The translations under genes and the position numbers were made by a program. This document shows positions 1 to 9,250 of a DNA stretch of 64,000 bases, piece by piece. Where the stretch lies: assembly GCF_001968815.1 (NCBI RefSeq), contig NZ_MIEQ01000084.1, positions 1 through 64,000 on the forward strand. The letters run 5' to 3'. Positions within the stretch are counted from its first letter, which is position 1. Every line of letters begins with the position of its first letter. Source of the DNA: Motiliproteus sp. MSK22-1. GTDB taxonomy: Bacteria; Pseudomonadota; Gammaproteobacteria; Pseudomonadales; Balneatricaceae. The notes beneath the pieces are model-generated. The model saw only the letters and a program-made list of their open reading frames with translations, ran no database searches and was not told the origin of the DNA.

Positions 1-73
1 CACAGTCGTGATCATCCGTTACCGAAATCACACTATTGTTGGCATGTAGGTCAATTCCGCAATAAAGTGTCAT
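1..73 (-). mobile_element. IS110-family transposase, N-terminal part (cut by window edge)
   Basis: The minus strand reads an ATG followed by MTLYCGIDLHANNSV, the start of IS110/IS1111-type DEDD transposases; the Asp in GIDLH is the expected first catalytic acid. A strong ribosome site (AAGGAG) lies 6-7 bases before the ATG. Only 24 codons are inside the window, so integrity of the rest is unknown. The family cuts and recombines its circular element without terminal inverted repeats, guided in IS110 members by a structured RNA from the non-coding end. The IS110 versus IS1111 subgroup cannot be decided from this fragment. Confidence 0.8.
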
Positions 74-88
74 GGTCGTCTCCTTTTT

Positions 89-130
89 CAGGTGCTTCGT
101 TGCTGTGCTTACTACAACGAATACCACCTG
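89..130. repeat. Imperfect hairpin in the IS110 upstream end
   Basis: CAGGTGCTTCGTTG (89-102) pairs with CAACGAATACCACCTG (115-130) apart from a two-base bulge, with a 12-base loop. It lies just upstream of the IS110-type start codon. In IS110-group elements the non-coding end before the gene encodes the bridge RNA, so this hairpin could belong to it, but the element boundary was not located. Confidence 0.45.
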
Positions 131-254
131 AACTAGGAGGCGGCTAGAGGATTATCAGAGGGATTAAAAAATGATCAACCTGCTGGCTGTTTGTGAGCGT
201 TTTCAATTTTAGCTAAGATATAGGCCTCGTCACTTAAAGCAAAAGGAATTTGCT

Positions 255-458
255 ATGCCACGACGCTCAAGGATGTATATCAGTGGACTCCCTTATCATT
301 TAGTTCAACGGGGTAACAACCGAGAGGCTTGTTTTTTTGAGCCTGAGGATTATCAATTTTACATCTTTCTTTTAGAAGAAGTTTTACCTAAATATGGAGT
401 TCATTTACATAAAAATAAGGGACACCCAAACATTGAAATATATCTCCCATCAGATTAG
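255..458 (+). pseudogene. Truncated REP-associated (Y1/HUH) transposase fragment
   Basis: Residues 1-53 (MPRRSRMYISGLPYHLVQRG... to KYGVHLH) match the N-terminus of RAYT/TnpA-REP proteins. The reading then departs into unrelated residues (KNKGHPNIEIYLPSD) just where the family has its AYVLMTNHVHLL segment. The HUH metal motif and the catalytic tyrosine are therefore missing and the product cannot be an active nuclease. Start is ATG 255 after an AAGGAATTTGCT ribosome site. Probably a deletion or recombination remnant. Confidence 0.8.
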
Positions 459-515
459 AGTAAAAATTCACAGCTAAGGATTGGCTGTATACAGAAAATT
501 CATGGAGGAATTCCT

Positions 516-815
516 ATGACCCGTGCTCGAAAAGAGCAAGTCAGCTTGCTCGATACCCCTTATTATCACTGTATTGCACGTTGTGTTCGTCGTGCTTTTT
601 TATGTGGTGAAGATCATTATTCCGGCAATTCTTATGAACATCGTCGGCAATGGATACTTGATCGATTGGTGGAGCTTGATAAGGTTTTTGCCATCGATAT
701 TTGTGCTTATGCGATCATGTCTAATCACTACCATTTGGTTCTTCGCGGATCGAATCCATCCCCGCCTGATGTAAAAATACAGAGAGACTTGCTTTGGTAT
801 TCTCGGCTTCGGTAG
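516..815 (+). pseudogene. Truncated Y1 transposase, second type
   Basis: [20 protein letters not shown] and [15 protein letters not shown] are typical of a different Y1 transposase subfamily from the fragment just upstream. The HUH motif (NHYHLV) is present near residue 70, but the reading ends at 99 residues with an unrelated tail, well short of the usual 200-300+, so the catalytic tyrosine helix is lost. A good ribosome site (GGAGG) precedes ATG 516. Translation may still occur, but function is unlikely. Confidence 0.8.
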
Positions 816-1111
816 CATTACAATAAGCGTTATCAAAACTAGCCGCTGGTAGTATATCGCTTAGAAAATAAGCTATGGTGGTATAGTAGCCTTGAGTAGC
901 GTTAAACCCAGTGTTTCGAAAAATACACCAATAGGCTTAAGGTATGCTGGATAGTGCGGATTTGAGGGGGATGGCATACTGAAAAAGGCCAAATGACCAC
1001 CCAGAAAATCACTCTGTTTCCTTATTTGATAAGATACGTCTGATGTCTGTTTGAAAGCTTCCCAAGTCGGGCCTGTTATAGAATGCTCCTTTTTTGCACT
1101 GGGTTCAAAAA
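816..1111. other. Intergenic region after transposase fragments
   Basis: About 300 bases with no convincing reading frame. It presumably holds decayed mobile-element sequence, but no recognisable transposase residues were found. Confidence 0.5.
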
Positions 1112-1564
1112 ATGCAATCCATGGTGGAAGCTGCGATAATTACATATAATCAACAGAAAAATTTCCTTGATTTTTCAAATATTATACTCTGCACTGATCA
1201 TCATATACTGAGTGCTACGTGGAGTTTACATATGATATTTAAAGCTGATAAAGCACTGGTTGATAGGATAGATAATGTCATATGGGAAGGTTTTTCAATT
1301 CGTTCCGAATTGGAATCCTTTGTTTGTGACGATAAAGATGTCTTAATAGATATGCTTGAAAGTGTGTTTGATGAAGAGTTTGAAATATTTGCTGGAGAAG
1401 TAATACAGTACGCTGAAAATACTGAAGTAGATCTTAGTGAGAATGTGAACGAGTTTATTAACTATGTTCTTTCAAAAAAGTACATGACGAAAGAGCAGGC
1501 ATTAACTTTAATACTGGATACAGTTGAAGTTTTCCTAATTAATGCGAAACGGATGACAAGTTAA
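1112..1564 (+). CDS. Hypothetical protein
   Basis: About 150 residues, acidic, probably helical, with no signal peptide, membrane segment or motif I recognise. ATG 1112 (MQSMVEAA) is preferred; a TTG at 1094 would add six residues. No clear ribosome site is seen for either. Low GC, like the surrounding island. Could be a cargo gene of an integrated element. Function unknown. Confidence 0.55.
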   Translation: MQSMVEAAIITYNQQKNFLDFSNIILCTDHHILSATWSLHMIFKADKALVDRIDNVIWEGFSIRSELESFVCDDKDVLIDMLESVFDEEFEIFAGEVIQYAENTEVDLSENVNEFINYVLSKKYMTKEQALTLILDTVEVFLINAKRMTS

Positions 1565-1646
1565 TCATCAATATATTTTCTGGATTGGAATAAAAAGGTT
1601 AAAAATTTGTTTTTAAGTTTTTTCCACCAAAGGCGTTGTATTTAAT

Positions 1647-2078
1647 ATGAAAATCAGACCGTACGAAGAAAAAGATAAAAATGAAGTCATTTCTCTTTGG
1701 CGTGAATGTGGCCTTGTTATGCCTCAAAATGATCCTGCTAAAGATATTGAGCGGAAATTGCTTGTAAACCCAGAATTATTGCTTGTCGGTGTATGTAAAA
1801 ACAAGGTTATCGCTACTGTTATGGGCGGTTATGAGGGGCACCGGGGCTGGGTTAATTACCTGGCAGTAAGTCCCTCTGAGCAGCGCAAGGGCTATGGCCA
1901 AACGATGATGAAAAGGGTTGAAGCATTAATCAAAGAAAAGGGTTGCCCTAAAATCAATCTGCAAGTCCGTAGTGGTAATGAGAGCATAATTGAATTTTAT
2001 ACGGCAATCGGTTATGGCAATGATAATGTTGTTGGGCTGGGTAAGCGTCTTGAGCACGACTGTCAGGTTAATAATTAA
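1647..2078 (+). CDS. GNAT-family N-acetyltransferase (YpeA-like)
   Basis: A 143-residue GNAT fold. The acetyl-CoA motif A is seen as YLAVSPSEQRKGYGQTMMKR (about residues 72-91, Q/RxxGxG/A form), followed by motif B around NLQVRSGNESIIEFYTAIGY. The opening KIRPYEEKDKNEVISLWRECGL matches the YpeA subgroup. It would transfer acetyl from acetyl-CoA to an amine; the acceptor cannot be predicted. Stands alone between unrelated small genes. Confidence 0.88.
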   Translation: MKIRPYEEKDKNEVISLWRECGLVMPQNDPAKDIERKLLVNPELLLVGVCKNKVIATVMGGYEGHRGWVNYLAVSPSEQRKGYGQTMMKRVEALIKEKGCPKINLQVRSGNESIIEFYTAIGYGNDNVVGLGKRLEHDCQVNN

Positions 2079-2324
2079 CTTGAATTCTCCAGAAAAACTA
2101 CTAGGCTTTATTTTTATAGGCAGGGATGGCCTGTTTTATCGCTTCTGCGAGTAGTTCTAATCCCCTCATACAATTGTAAAATTGTAGTCTTGGCCATATG
2201 TTTTTTGGCTATAAAGTTTCTTTCCTTTATTGCTTTTAATATTTTAAATACAGATTTAAACCCGAAAATAGGCCGCTCTACTATAAAAGTCTGTTTTCAG
2301 GTAATCAGGAGATCGGGAAATATA

Positions 2325-2840
2325 GTGAGTATAGGAATAGTTTTGGAAACTGATCGACTACTTCTAAGGGAGGTTGTATTAGAAGACGATAAGTTTATTC
2401 TAGCTTTGCTGTCAGATCCATTATGGCAAAAATTTATTGCTCCTCACTCCATTGATTCGGTTATCAAAGCCAGAGATTATATCAGAGAGCGACTCGTTCT
2501 GTCGTATCAAAAGGGTTATGGGCTCTGGGTTGTTGTTGTAAAAGAATTGGGTATCCCAGTAGGTATATGTGGCTTACTAAAGAGAGATTACCTGGACGAT
2601 GTCGATTTAGGCTATGCCTTTTTAGAATCCTTCCGGGGGCTGGGTTATGCACATGAGTCCTCAAAGGCTGTTCTGAGGATATTAGCTCCCAAGATAAGTA
2701 CAGGTAAAGTGCTAGCCATGACCCATCCAGGCAATTCAGCATCAATTTCTCTGCTAAATAAACTTGGTTTTAGATTCCTTTATTCGTATCAAAAACCTGA
2801 TTGTAAAGATATTATCCAAATTTATAGATTAGAAATGTAA
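2325..2840 (+). CDS. GNAT N-acetyltransferase, RimJ/RimL-like
   Basis: The core VLETDRLLLREV, followed by a LGYAFLESFRGLGYAHESSKA segment (motif A) and HPGNSASISLLNKLGF (motif B), is typical of RimJ/RimL-type acetyltransferases. The usual start of such proteins is a few residues before ETDRL, so GTG 2325 is chosen, about 14 bases after a CAGGAG ribosome site; the open frame extends upstream to a TTG at 2190 without family similarity. Acceptor substrate unknown; many relatives act on ribosomal proteins or small molecules. Confidence 0.82.
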   Translation: MSIGIVLETDRLLLREVVLEDDKFILALLSDPLWQKFIAPHSIDSVIKARDYIRERLVLSYQKGYGLWVVVVKELGIPVGICGLLKRDYLDDVDLGYAFLESFRGLGYAHESSKAVLRILAPKISTGKVLAMTHPGNSASISLLNKLGFRFLYSYQKPDCKDIIQIYRLEM

Positions 2841-2942
2841 ATAGTTGTTTGGTGGGAAATAGAACTGATAGTACGGTGGAGTGTTTTTAAATTACACTGA
2901 TTAAATTTTTAATTAATACCTAAATATAAAGGGATCGATTAT

Positions 2943-5648
2943 ATGATGGTAAAAAAAATAGGTATAAAACGTAATGCTAGTGTTGTCGTACTAGCCGTCT
3001 CATTAGGAGTAACTTCTTCAATCTCGTCAGCTAAGGATATAAAGTCCAGTTTTTGGCTGGATGCCGGTAAGAGCCTAGGAGGGTCTTTAGGTAAAAAAGC
3101 TGGTAGTAAGCTATTGAGTATGACGTTAACTCATATTGGTCTTATTTCGCCTACTCCTAATTATATGGATGAACTCAATAAAATTAATCATAAATTAGAC
3201 CAAATCGATAGTAAAATTGATAGTCTTCAAGGACTGTCCGAAATGACTCTTTATCAAATTCAACAGTTCGAAAATAAATATCAGAAAGACAAAATAGACG
3301 ATTTAACACTTTATCTAAAAAAATTCCCTCACTCTGTTTTTTATAAAGCAGAGAGTATGAGCAATTATTTTGTTTTTGGTAAAGAAAACGGACAGTTTAT
3401 TTATGATGAAAAAAATAATATAGATGTAGATGAGTTGTTTGATTTTGCTGAAAATATTTGTTTGAAAAATAACTGTAGCAAAATAGAAGACAGATCTATC
3501 ATCATTGAACTGGAAGGTAACCCTGATGGAGGAAAGATTGCTGCAGGAGTTAAGAATATGTCACATGAATCATTATCTTCTTTGATTGATAATTTTATAA
3601 AAGAAGGTGATGAAAGTTCGATTCAATTTGGAAAGTTGAATGAAAAATTAGTTGAGGTTTTAGGTACTGAAGGGTTTAGTGTTGATTCTAAAAACAAGCA
3701 TATATCACTATATAGTGGTTTAGATGATATTACTGCCCCTTGGCAAAGTGTAGATCAAGTTATTCGTGATTTAAATTTGCGATACTATCGATCTTTGGGT
3801 GCGCTTTATAATATGCAGTTAATGCAACTGGCGTTTTATTACTCTCATGTTGATTTTTTTAAAGACAATCAAGTTAACCCTAAGTTCCTGGGTAATGAGG
3901 CTGAAAAAGCACTTAGCCATAATAAGGAAATTAGAAAACAAGGTCTTGAAAATTCTATCGTCATGCTGGATAGGTATTTTTCAGAAAAATTATTGAGTAG
4001 AATAAAGCATCAGTTTGGCAGTGATACCGACAGCGGAGCCTTACGAAAAAACATTCCAGACTTACCCGTTTATGTAAATCGGGTTATCAATAATAATCAC
4101 ACTTTTGCAGACAAAGATTTGCTGAATAAATGTGCTATTAGTTCTGCTTTTCTTCCCCACGATAATAATTCGAATGACAGCTATCAATTAGGTCGGCTTA
4201 ATTTTAATTGCTATACTGAAGATGAACAGGGTGTCTACTCCATTAAATTGGGGCATGATATCCCGTACAAAACGACTATCAAAAATAGTAAGTTACATAT
4301 AGATAACACAGGTATCGATGGTTTTAACTTTAATGAAAAAGACAACCGCTTGGAAGTCGGTTTCTATTCAGATAAAAATGAGTATGACGGTGGGTTCTCA
4401 CTAAATTCCTATCAGCAATGGATTGACACCAGTATAGCTGAACGGGATGGAATAGGTTTGCTAGCTGGAACTACTCTTGATAAAAATTGTGCTTTTGCTA
4501 ATACATGTACTTACACCTATTTTCTTGGATACAAAATTAATTATTCGGATGAGATGAAGCAGCAGAATTTATCTACCAACAATTTTGAAAGCAAAAAGGA
4601 TAAAAACCAATGGGGGCGAAATAAAAAGGCTGAAACTTCTGCAGAAGGTTTGAAAAATCGATCTTTGGCATACAGCTTGAATAGCTCAAATGACTCTCAG
4701 GCTGCTTGGAGTGCGACGAAAGAGACACGGCCGTGGAATGAGCTTGTGCTGTTAGCGGTTCCAAAGATGGGACATTTGTTTCTTTTGAATAATAACTTTC
4801 CTAAGAAAAAACTCACCAAATCGCTAAACTATTATTGGTACTCTCAATTTATTCGTCCCATGTGCTTCAGTAAGTCAAGTGGTTTGTGCGAAAATGGTGA
4901 CCTGATGCTTAACAATCCACTTTCGTTGAAAGACGGTAGTACAAAAATTAAAGGGGATAGTTTCTACAGCTTAGGGTCTGAGAAAAAACCAAGAAGCGCA
5001 GTTAGATTTCTGGATGACACAGAAGTTGGTGTTTATGGAAAACTCTATGCAGGGTATAAATCCAAATACCCAAAAGATGATGTTAGTCTGACAAAAAATG
5101 TATCAATAATAAACCTCACTGTTAAAAACCCCTTTCTGTACAAATTTCAGCTGGATGATCAGTACCATAGTTGGCTGAATCAAGATCCAGATAATCTTGA
5201 ACACTATGCTTATCTTGACGGAACCTTGGCCTATTCCAGAAGCAATCAAGACCAGGTGGTTATCCGAAATAAATCTGTTGAATTGCTGTTTACTCAGCAA
5301 GGAAATATCAAGCTGGTAAAACCTGACGGAAATAAAATACTTGATACTCAGGTGTGTAGTCAGTCAGCTTATTCTCATCTAAGTTTGATAGATGGCGATT
5401 TTATTCTTTCAAATAATGATGGAGAATTCTGCCACTTGTTAAAAAACATGTACTCTGAGAAAAATCTTAAATGGGTTACTGATCCTTATGCCAGGGTTCA
5501 ATTGGCTGAGGATGGGAATTTGATAGTACTGAGTTCGGCAATTGAAGTAGAAAACAGAGCTAAGTCTTTGGGGGCGATAGATAAAGATCAACATGGCGTT
5601 ATTTACAAGTCATCTTGGGAAAATAAGTGGCCTGAAATAAATAACTAG
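2943..5648 (+). CDS. Large exported protein with coiled coil and lectin-like C-terminus
   Basis: 901 residues, AT-rich codons. A Sec-type signal peptide is visible (MVKKIGIKR, then a hydrophobic stretch, cleavage near SSISSA-KD). Residues about 67-100 (LNKINHKLDQIDSKIDSLQ) form a likely coiled coil. The last 150 residues contain three repeats resembling bulb-type lectin units (LLFTQQGNIKLVKPDG, LSLIDGDFILSNNDGEF, VQLAEDGNLIVL), which in that family fold as a beta-prism and bind mannose. The middle 600 residues are unrecognised. Start at ATG 2943 or 2946. Possible adhesin, lectin or secreted toxin; no secretion genes adjoin it. Confidence 0.75.
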   Translation: MMVKKIGIKRNASVVVLAVSLGVTSSISSAKDIKSSFWLDAGKSLGGSLGKKAGSKLLSMTLTHIGLISPTPNYMDELNKINHKLDQIDSKIDSLQGLSEMTLYQIQQFENKYQKDKIDDLTLYLKKFPHSVFYKAESMSNYFVFGKENGQFIYDEKNNIDVDELFDFAENICLKNNCSKIEDRSIIIELEGNPDGGKIAAGVKNMSHESLSSLIDNFIKEGDESSIQFGKLNEKLVEVLGTEGFSVDSKNKHISLYSGLDDITAPWQSVDQVIRDLNLRYYRSLGALYNMQLMQLAFYYSHVDFFKDNQVNPKFLGNEAEKALSHNKEIRKQGLENSIVMLDRYFSEKLLSRIKHQFGSDTDSGALRKNIPDLPVYVNRVINNNHTFADKDLLNKCAISSAFLPHDNNSNDSYQLGRLNFNCYTEDEQGVYSIKLGHDIPYKTTIKNSKLHIDNTGIDGFNFNEKDNRLEVGFYSDKNEYDGGFSLNSYQQWIDTSIAERDGIGLLAGTTLDKNCAFANTCTYTYFLGYKINYSDEMKQQNLSTNNFESKKDKNQWGRNKKAETSAEGLKNRSLAYSLNSSNDSQAAWSATKETRPWNELVLLAVPKMGHLFLLNNNFPKKKLTKSLNYYWYSQFIRPMCFSKSSGLCENGDLMLNNPLSLKDGSTKIKGDSFYSLGSEKKPRSAVRFLDDTEVGVYGKLYAGYKSKYPKDDVSLTKNVSIINLTVKNPFLYKFQLDDQYHSWLNQDPDNLEHYAYLDGTLAYSRSNQDQVVIRNKSVELLFTQQGNIKLVKPDGNKILDTQVCSQSAYSHLSLIDGDFILSNNDGEFCHLLKNMYSEKNLKWVTDPYARVQLAEDGNLIVLSSAIEVENRAKSLGAIDKDQHGVIYKSSWENKWPEINN

Positions 5649-5694
5649 GGCATAGAGACGTAAATGATAACTAAATATTCGTCTAAACAGCGTT

Positions 5695-5734
5695 CAGGAG
5701 TTCTTTAGTATTATCAGGAGTTCTTTAGTATTAT
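5695..5734. repeat. 20-bp tandem duplication
   Basis: CAGGAGTTCTTTAGTATTAT occurs twice back to back with no mismatch, just after the large exported protein gene. Probably a slippage product. Confidence 0.9.
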
Positions 5735-5897
5735 ATAGGGGTAACAGCTAATCAGGCGACTGGAGCTTGTTAATCCCTATGTTTTATAGTGCTCGACGTG
5801 CAAGCTTGACAGGTTTCTGCAATTTTAAAGCAAGACCTATTAACCCTGTCTATAATTAATGGAATTTCACATTCAATCTAAATTAAGGAGTACTGTT

Positions 5898-6209
5898 ATG
5901 TTACAAATTAGTCGCTTTGCCACAGTCTTTTCCGCATTTTTGTTGGTGTTTCTCGTCGGTTGTGCATCGACCTCCAAGCAGGCGGGGACGGGGGAGTATA
6001 TTGACGATACCGTTATTACCACCAAAGTGAAGGCGGCCATTTTTAACGAACCTACCTTGAAATCAGCAGAAATCAACGTAGAGACTTTCAAGGGGGTGGT
6101 GCAATTGAGTGGTTTTGTTAATTCGCGGGCAGACATCTACAAGGCTGTTGAGGTTGCAGAGGGTGTGAAAGGTGTTGTAGAGGTTAAAAATAATATGCAA
6201 TTGAAATAA
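5898..6209 (+). CDS. BON-domain lipoprotein
   Basis: About 103 residues from ATG 5898, chosen because AAGGAG lies 7 bases upstream and the signal sequence follows at once. Lipobox LVGC gives a lipidated Cys at residue 22. The rest is a single BON domain (DDTVITTKVKAAIFNEP ... INVETFKGVVQLSGFV ... GVKGVVEVKNNM), related to OsmY and other envelope-stress proteins thought to bind phospholipid or support the outer membrane. Single domain, monocistronic. Confidence 0.88.
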   Translation: MLQISRFATVFSAFLLVFLVGCASTSKQAGTGEYIDDTVITTKVKAAIFNEPTLKSAEINVETFKGVVQLSGFVNSRADIYKAVEVAEGVKGVVEVKNNMQLK

Positions 6210-6245
6210 CTGTACCAACACATGTTATTTTTGGGGTGAAATCTC

Positions 6246-7361
6246 TTATCGATAGGCTTGAGGAGTCATCTCACAGCGGTTTGACCAGAAGGGGTGGTGT
6301 GAAAAGCGCTCTGGCCCTGAATAGGTGATATGCAGATGTTTCAGGTAGCGTTGGCAGACATTCAGCATCTCAGCTTGAAATGACTCCAGGGCTTTCTTGT
6401 TTTCGGGAAAACCCGCTTTAATCGCCTTGGCGGCACTTGCTGCTGTTGCCAGGGCGTGAAACATCCCTTGAGATGAAATAGGATCAAATGTAATCAGGGC
6501 ATCACCTATGGCCAGGAAGCCTTTGCCCGCCTGACTAAGATTGCTGATATCCAGCATGGCAGTACCGGCAGGGTGAAGTTTTAAAGCTTCACTGGATTGT
6601 TCCTGAATAATATCGGCAATAAACGGGAGGCGCTTGGCGTAGTCAAGAAAGTGCTCTGGGTAGCGTAGTTGCCGCCAGAGAGGATCTGTTGAATCAAGGT
6701 GATAGGCCAGCACCCGCTTTCCCTGAGGGATCTGAACCGTGTACCACCAGCCGTGTTCATCCGCGCAAGTGCGCAGGGTGGCATCTTTGTCTTCACGCCT
6801 GCATTTTAGAAAAGTATACAGGCAAAGTAAGTTATCATCCGCTAAACGCTTCAATCCCAGCGCACGGGCAATGGCGCTGGAGCGTCCACTGGCATCTATC
6901 AGCACAGGCGCTTTGTGCGTTGTTTCCTCTGGTGATAGATGGACCTGCCATCCGTTATTAAGACGGGTTATCTCGGTTTGCCTGCAACCTGTATGGATAG
7001 TGACTCCAGCTTCAATGGCTCCTTCATACAGCAGCTGATCAAACGCTCGGCGATCCAGCAACCATCCAGGCCCGGAGGGATCACGCAGGGCATCCTGCCA
7101 GATTGGTGTTTCCTGATCCCATATGGATAAGGCTGATCCACGAACTCTGTGGCTCGCTGATAGAAAACGCTCCAACAGCCCTAATTCCTGTAATAGAACG
7201 CTGGCGGCACCAGGCAGTGATTCGCCAATCCTCGGGCCGTCTGCTGGTTTTACGCGACGTTCGAGGATAAGCACTCGGCAGCGGGGGCGTAAGAGCCTGG
7301 CCAGCGCCAAACCGGCGAGGCCTGCTCCTACGATAATGACATCCCATTCTTTGACTGGCAT
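6246..7361 (-). CDS. LodB-like FAD-dependent maturation oxidoreductase
   Basis: 371 residues. Starts with a Rossmann FAD motif (VIIVGAGLAGLALARLL), then RIGESLPGA, and a later GDALITFDPISSQGMFHAL motif, the pattern of FAD monooxygenase/halogenase-like proteins. It lies 24 bases downstream of a LodA-like gene on the same strand. In Marinomonas, LodB and GoxB are partner flavoproteins needed to build the cysteine tryptophylquinone cofactor of LodA and GoxA. By family and position this should do the same for its neighbour. An unrelated halogenase-type activity cannot be excluded. Confidence 0.82.
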   Translation of the reverse strand: MPVKEWDVIIVGAGLAGLALARLLRPRCRVLILERRVKPADGPRIGESLPGAASVLLQELGLLERFLSASHRVRGSALSIWDQETPIWQDALRDPSGPGWLLDRRAFDQLLYEGAIEAGVTIHTGCRQTEITRLNNGWQVHLSPEETTHKAPVLIDASGRSSAIARALGLKRLADDNLLCLYTFLKCRREDKDATLRTCADEHGWWYTVQIPQGKRVLAYHLDSTDPLWRQLRYPEHFLDYAKRLPFIADIIQEQSSEALKLHPAGTAMLDISNLSQAGKGFLAIGDALITFDPISSQGMFHALATAASAAKAIKAGFPENKKALESFQAEMLNVCQRYLKHLHITYSGPERFSHHPFWSNRCEMTPQAYR

Positions 7362-7384
7362 ATTCGTCCTTGATCTGGAGGTTA

Positions 7385-9250
7385 TTATTTATCCTGCCTG
7401 CTAGATTTCTGACTTCTGAGCTCACGCCGCATGTCACGGTCTGTTTGATAGCGCTCTTCTTTGGTCATTTCCTGTCCGCCACGATCTTCCACCTGCATCA
7501 TCGATGGAAAGTCCCGATCACCTGTTATACCTGGGCGAACTTCAACAATGCCCATTTCCGGAAAATGGTCAATCATGTTGGCTAACTGATTATCGTAGCC
7601 AACCCCGAGTGTGCGATCCCAGTCAGATCGCTGCTGGTAGGCCGCAATACGCTCCTCTCTTGGCAGCTCTTGATCCATCACTTTGTCGTAATTTCTTTTA
7701 CTGAGCACCTGGTTGGGAACCCGCGCAGGCCAGAACGTAGGCAGGTAGGGATCGTATTTGGGATCGTAACCAGAGCGACAGCTGGCAGTATCGGTCTGCC
7801 AGGGAATAGCCATCCAGCGAGTAATAGAACCAGGGAATTGGGCATATAAAGGACCGTTGTAAGAAAGCGCCTCCTTTGGTGTGAGCGTCGTGCCATAATC
7901 CGGCTCAGGATCTGTTTCATCACGGTGACGCCAACGATAAGGTTCGCTGTACATGGTGGCATGGCGAACCGGCCAGGTCATCTCACAACCTGGATGGAAG
8001 GCATCGGCCAGACAGAATTCCAGCGCCGCTTTATCCAGCTCTGCCGGTTGTTCACGAACGGGAACTTCTGCAATGGAGCGGGGAGGTTGCCAGCCAGGAT
8101 CATAGTCTGACTCAAATTTTCCTTGAGCCCAGTATTCAAGCATTGCCAGCTGAGTCTCAGTCAGCGCATTCATAGCGTTGGTTACTGGCGGCATAGGAAC
8201 GTTCATGGCATCGCCATAAACCCAGGGCCAGAGATTCATGGATATATCTTCACGTCCTGGATGACGAAAGGCATTGGCGACGGTACGGCGGAGTTCTGCA
8301 TAGGTATCCCCGGGAGCGGACAGACGGCGGATATAGTCCGGATCGAGAAAATGCTGCGGTGAGCCGTGGCCAAACCCGGCAGCAAAGCCTGAATTCATCC
8401 ACTGCAAATCACACATGGCCTGTAAAACAGGAAAAATATCATGTTGAAAAGATGGGTAAGTAGGAGCTGGTAATTGACCGGCATTGATTGCAAGATCTGT
8501 CATCAGTGCGTACATGGTTCGAACGGACTTTTGCTGTGGCCCGTAGTTAGGCGGTGCGACTACCACCCAGGCGGGAGCCACCTCCAGCTCTCTGCCATTC
8601 AATATAACAGTTGCAGTTACCGGGCCGTCACTGGTGTCATCGTACCAGCCATCGTTATTAGCAAAGGTTGTCGGTGGTTTGCCGTCAATAGAAGCGGATT
8701 TGCCGAGGCCGCCGAACATGAGTAAGCGACCGACTGGGTCTGTTCGCAGCTCACCGAGAGAAACAGCAATTCCCATGAATGTGCCGCTTTTGAATTGGTA
8801 TTCAGGTCCGTAGCTGTCGCGGGTATTGATAGTTCGTGGGCCTGGCGTTATAGAAAGTTCACTGCGGGCCTTAATATCGGCATTGCGCCGGGTAGAGGGT
8901 TTTGCTGTGATCGCTTCAGGGATGTCCAGCGCCAGCTCGAAGTTGTACCAGGCGGCTTTGTGATTGGCTAATTCAACAGTCCAATCAATACTGGTGGACT
9001 CATCCATCGACAATTCCCGTACAACACGACCGTTGGCGTCATAGCCATAGATACGGAATTCAGCGACTTCACGTTTAAGAGCGCCGGTATCGTCCCGATA
9101 TTCTCCCGGGTCCTTCGGAGGAGGAGATGACACCTGTGGTCCGACATAGAAACCATCATCTTTGGTGGAATTGCCTACTCGAGCGATGCCGATGGAAGGG
9201 TGGATCTTAGCGTAGACAATTTGATCGTCAGTATCATTGCTGTTCGTCAT
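7385..9250 (-). CDS. LodA/GoxA-like quinoprotein amino-acid oxidase
   Basis: 621 residues, somewhat shorter than LodA (726) and GoxA (about 690). Opens with IVYAKIHPSIGIARVGNS, the hallmark of LodA-like proteins. DTASC at 487-491 corresponds to the Asp512/Cys516 pair of LodA, where the Cys forms half of the cysteine tryptophylquinone; Trp544 (RSDWDR) is the likely partner, with Trp507 (FWPARVPN) less likely by spacing. Known members oxidise lysine (epsilon-amine) or glycine, releasing ammonia and hydrogen peroxide; the substrate here cannot be told. No signal peptide is seen; LodA is nonetheless found outside the cell. Confidence 0.85.
   Translation of the reverse strand: MTNSNDTDDQIVYAKIHPSIGIARVGNSTKDDGFYVGPQVSSPPPKDPGEYRDDTGALKREVAEFRIYGYDANGRVVRELSMDESTSIDWTVELANHKAAWYNFELALDIPEAITAKPSTRRNADIKARSELSITPGPRTINTRDSYGPEYQFKSGTFMGIAVSLGELRTDPVGRLLMFGGLGKSASIDGKPPTTFANNDGWYDDTSDGPVTATVILNGRELEVAPAWVVVAPPNYGPQQKSVRTMYALMTDLAINAGQLPAPTYPSFQHDIFPVLQAMCDLQWMNSGFAAGFGHGSPQHFLDPDYIRRLSAPGDTYAELRRTVANAFRHPGREDISMNLWPWVYGDAMNVPMPPVTNAMNALTETQLAMLEYWAQGKFESDYDPGWQPPRSIAEVPVREQPAELDKAALEFCLADAFHPGCEMTWPVRHATMYSEPYRWRHRDETDPEPDYGTTLTPKEALSYNGPLYAQFPGSITRWMAIPWQTDTASCRSGYDPKYDPYLPTFWPARVPNQVLSKRNYDKVMDQELPREERIAAYQQRSDWDRTLGVGYDNQLANMIDHFPEMGIVEVRPGITGDRDFPSMMQVEDRGGQEMTKEERYQTDRDMRRELRSQKSSRQDK

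Noticed and set aside
1565-2190. Integron gene cassette around the GNAT genes
   Set aside because: No attC-type inverted core sites were found on either side.
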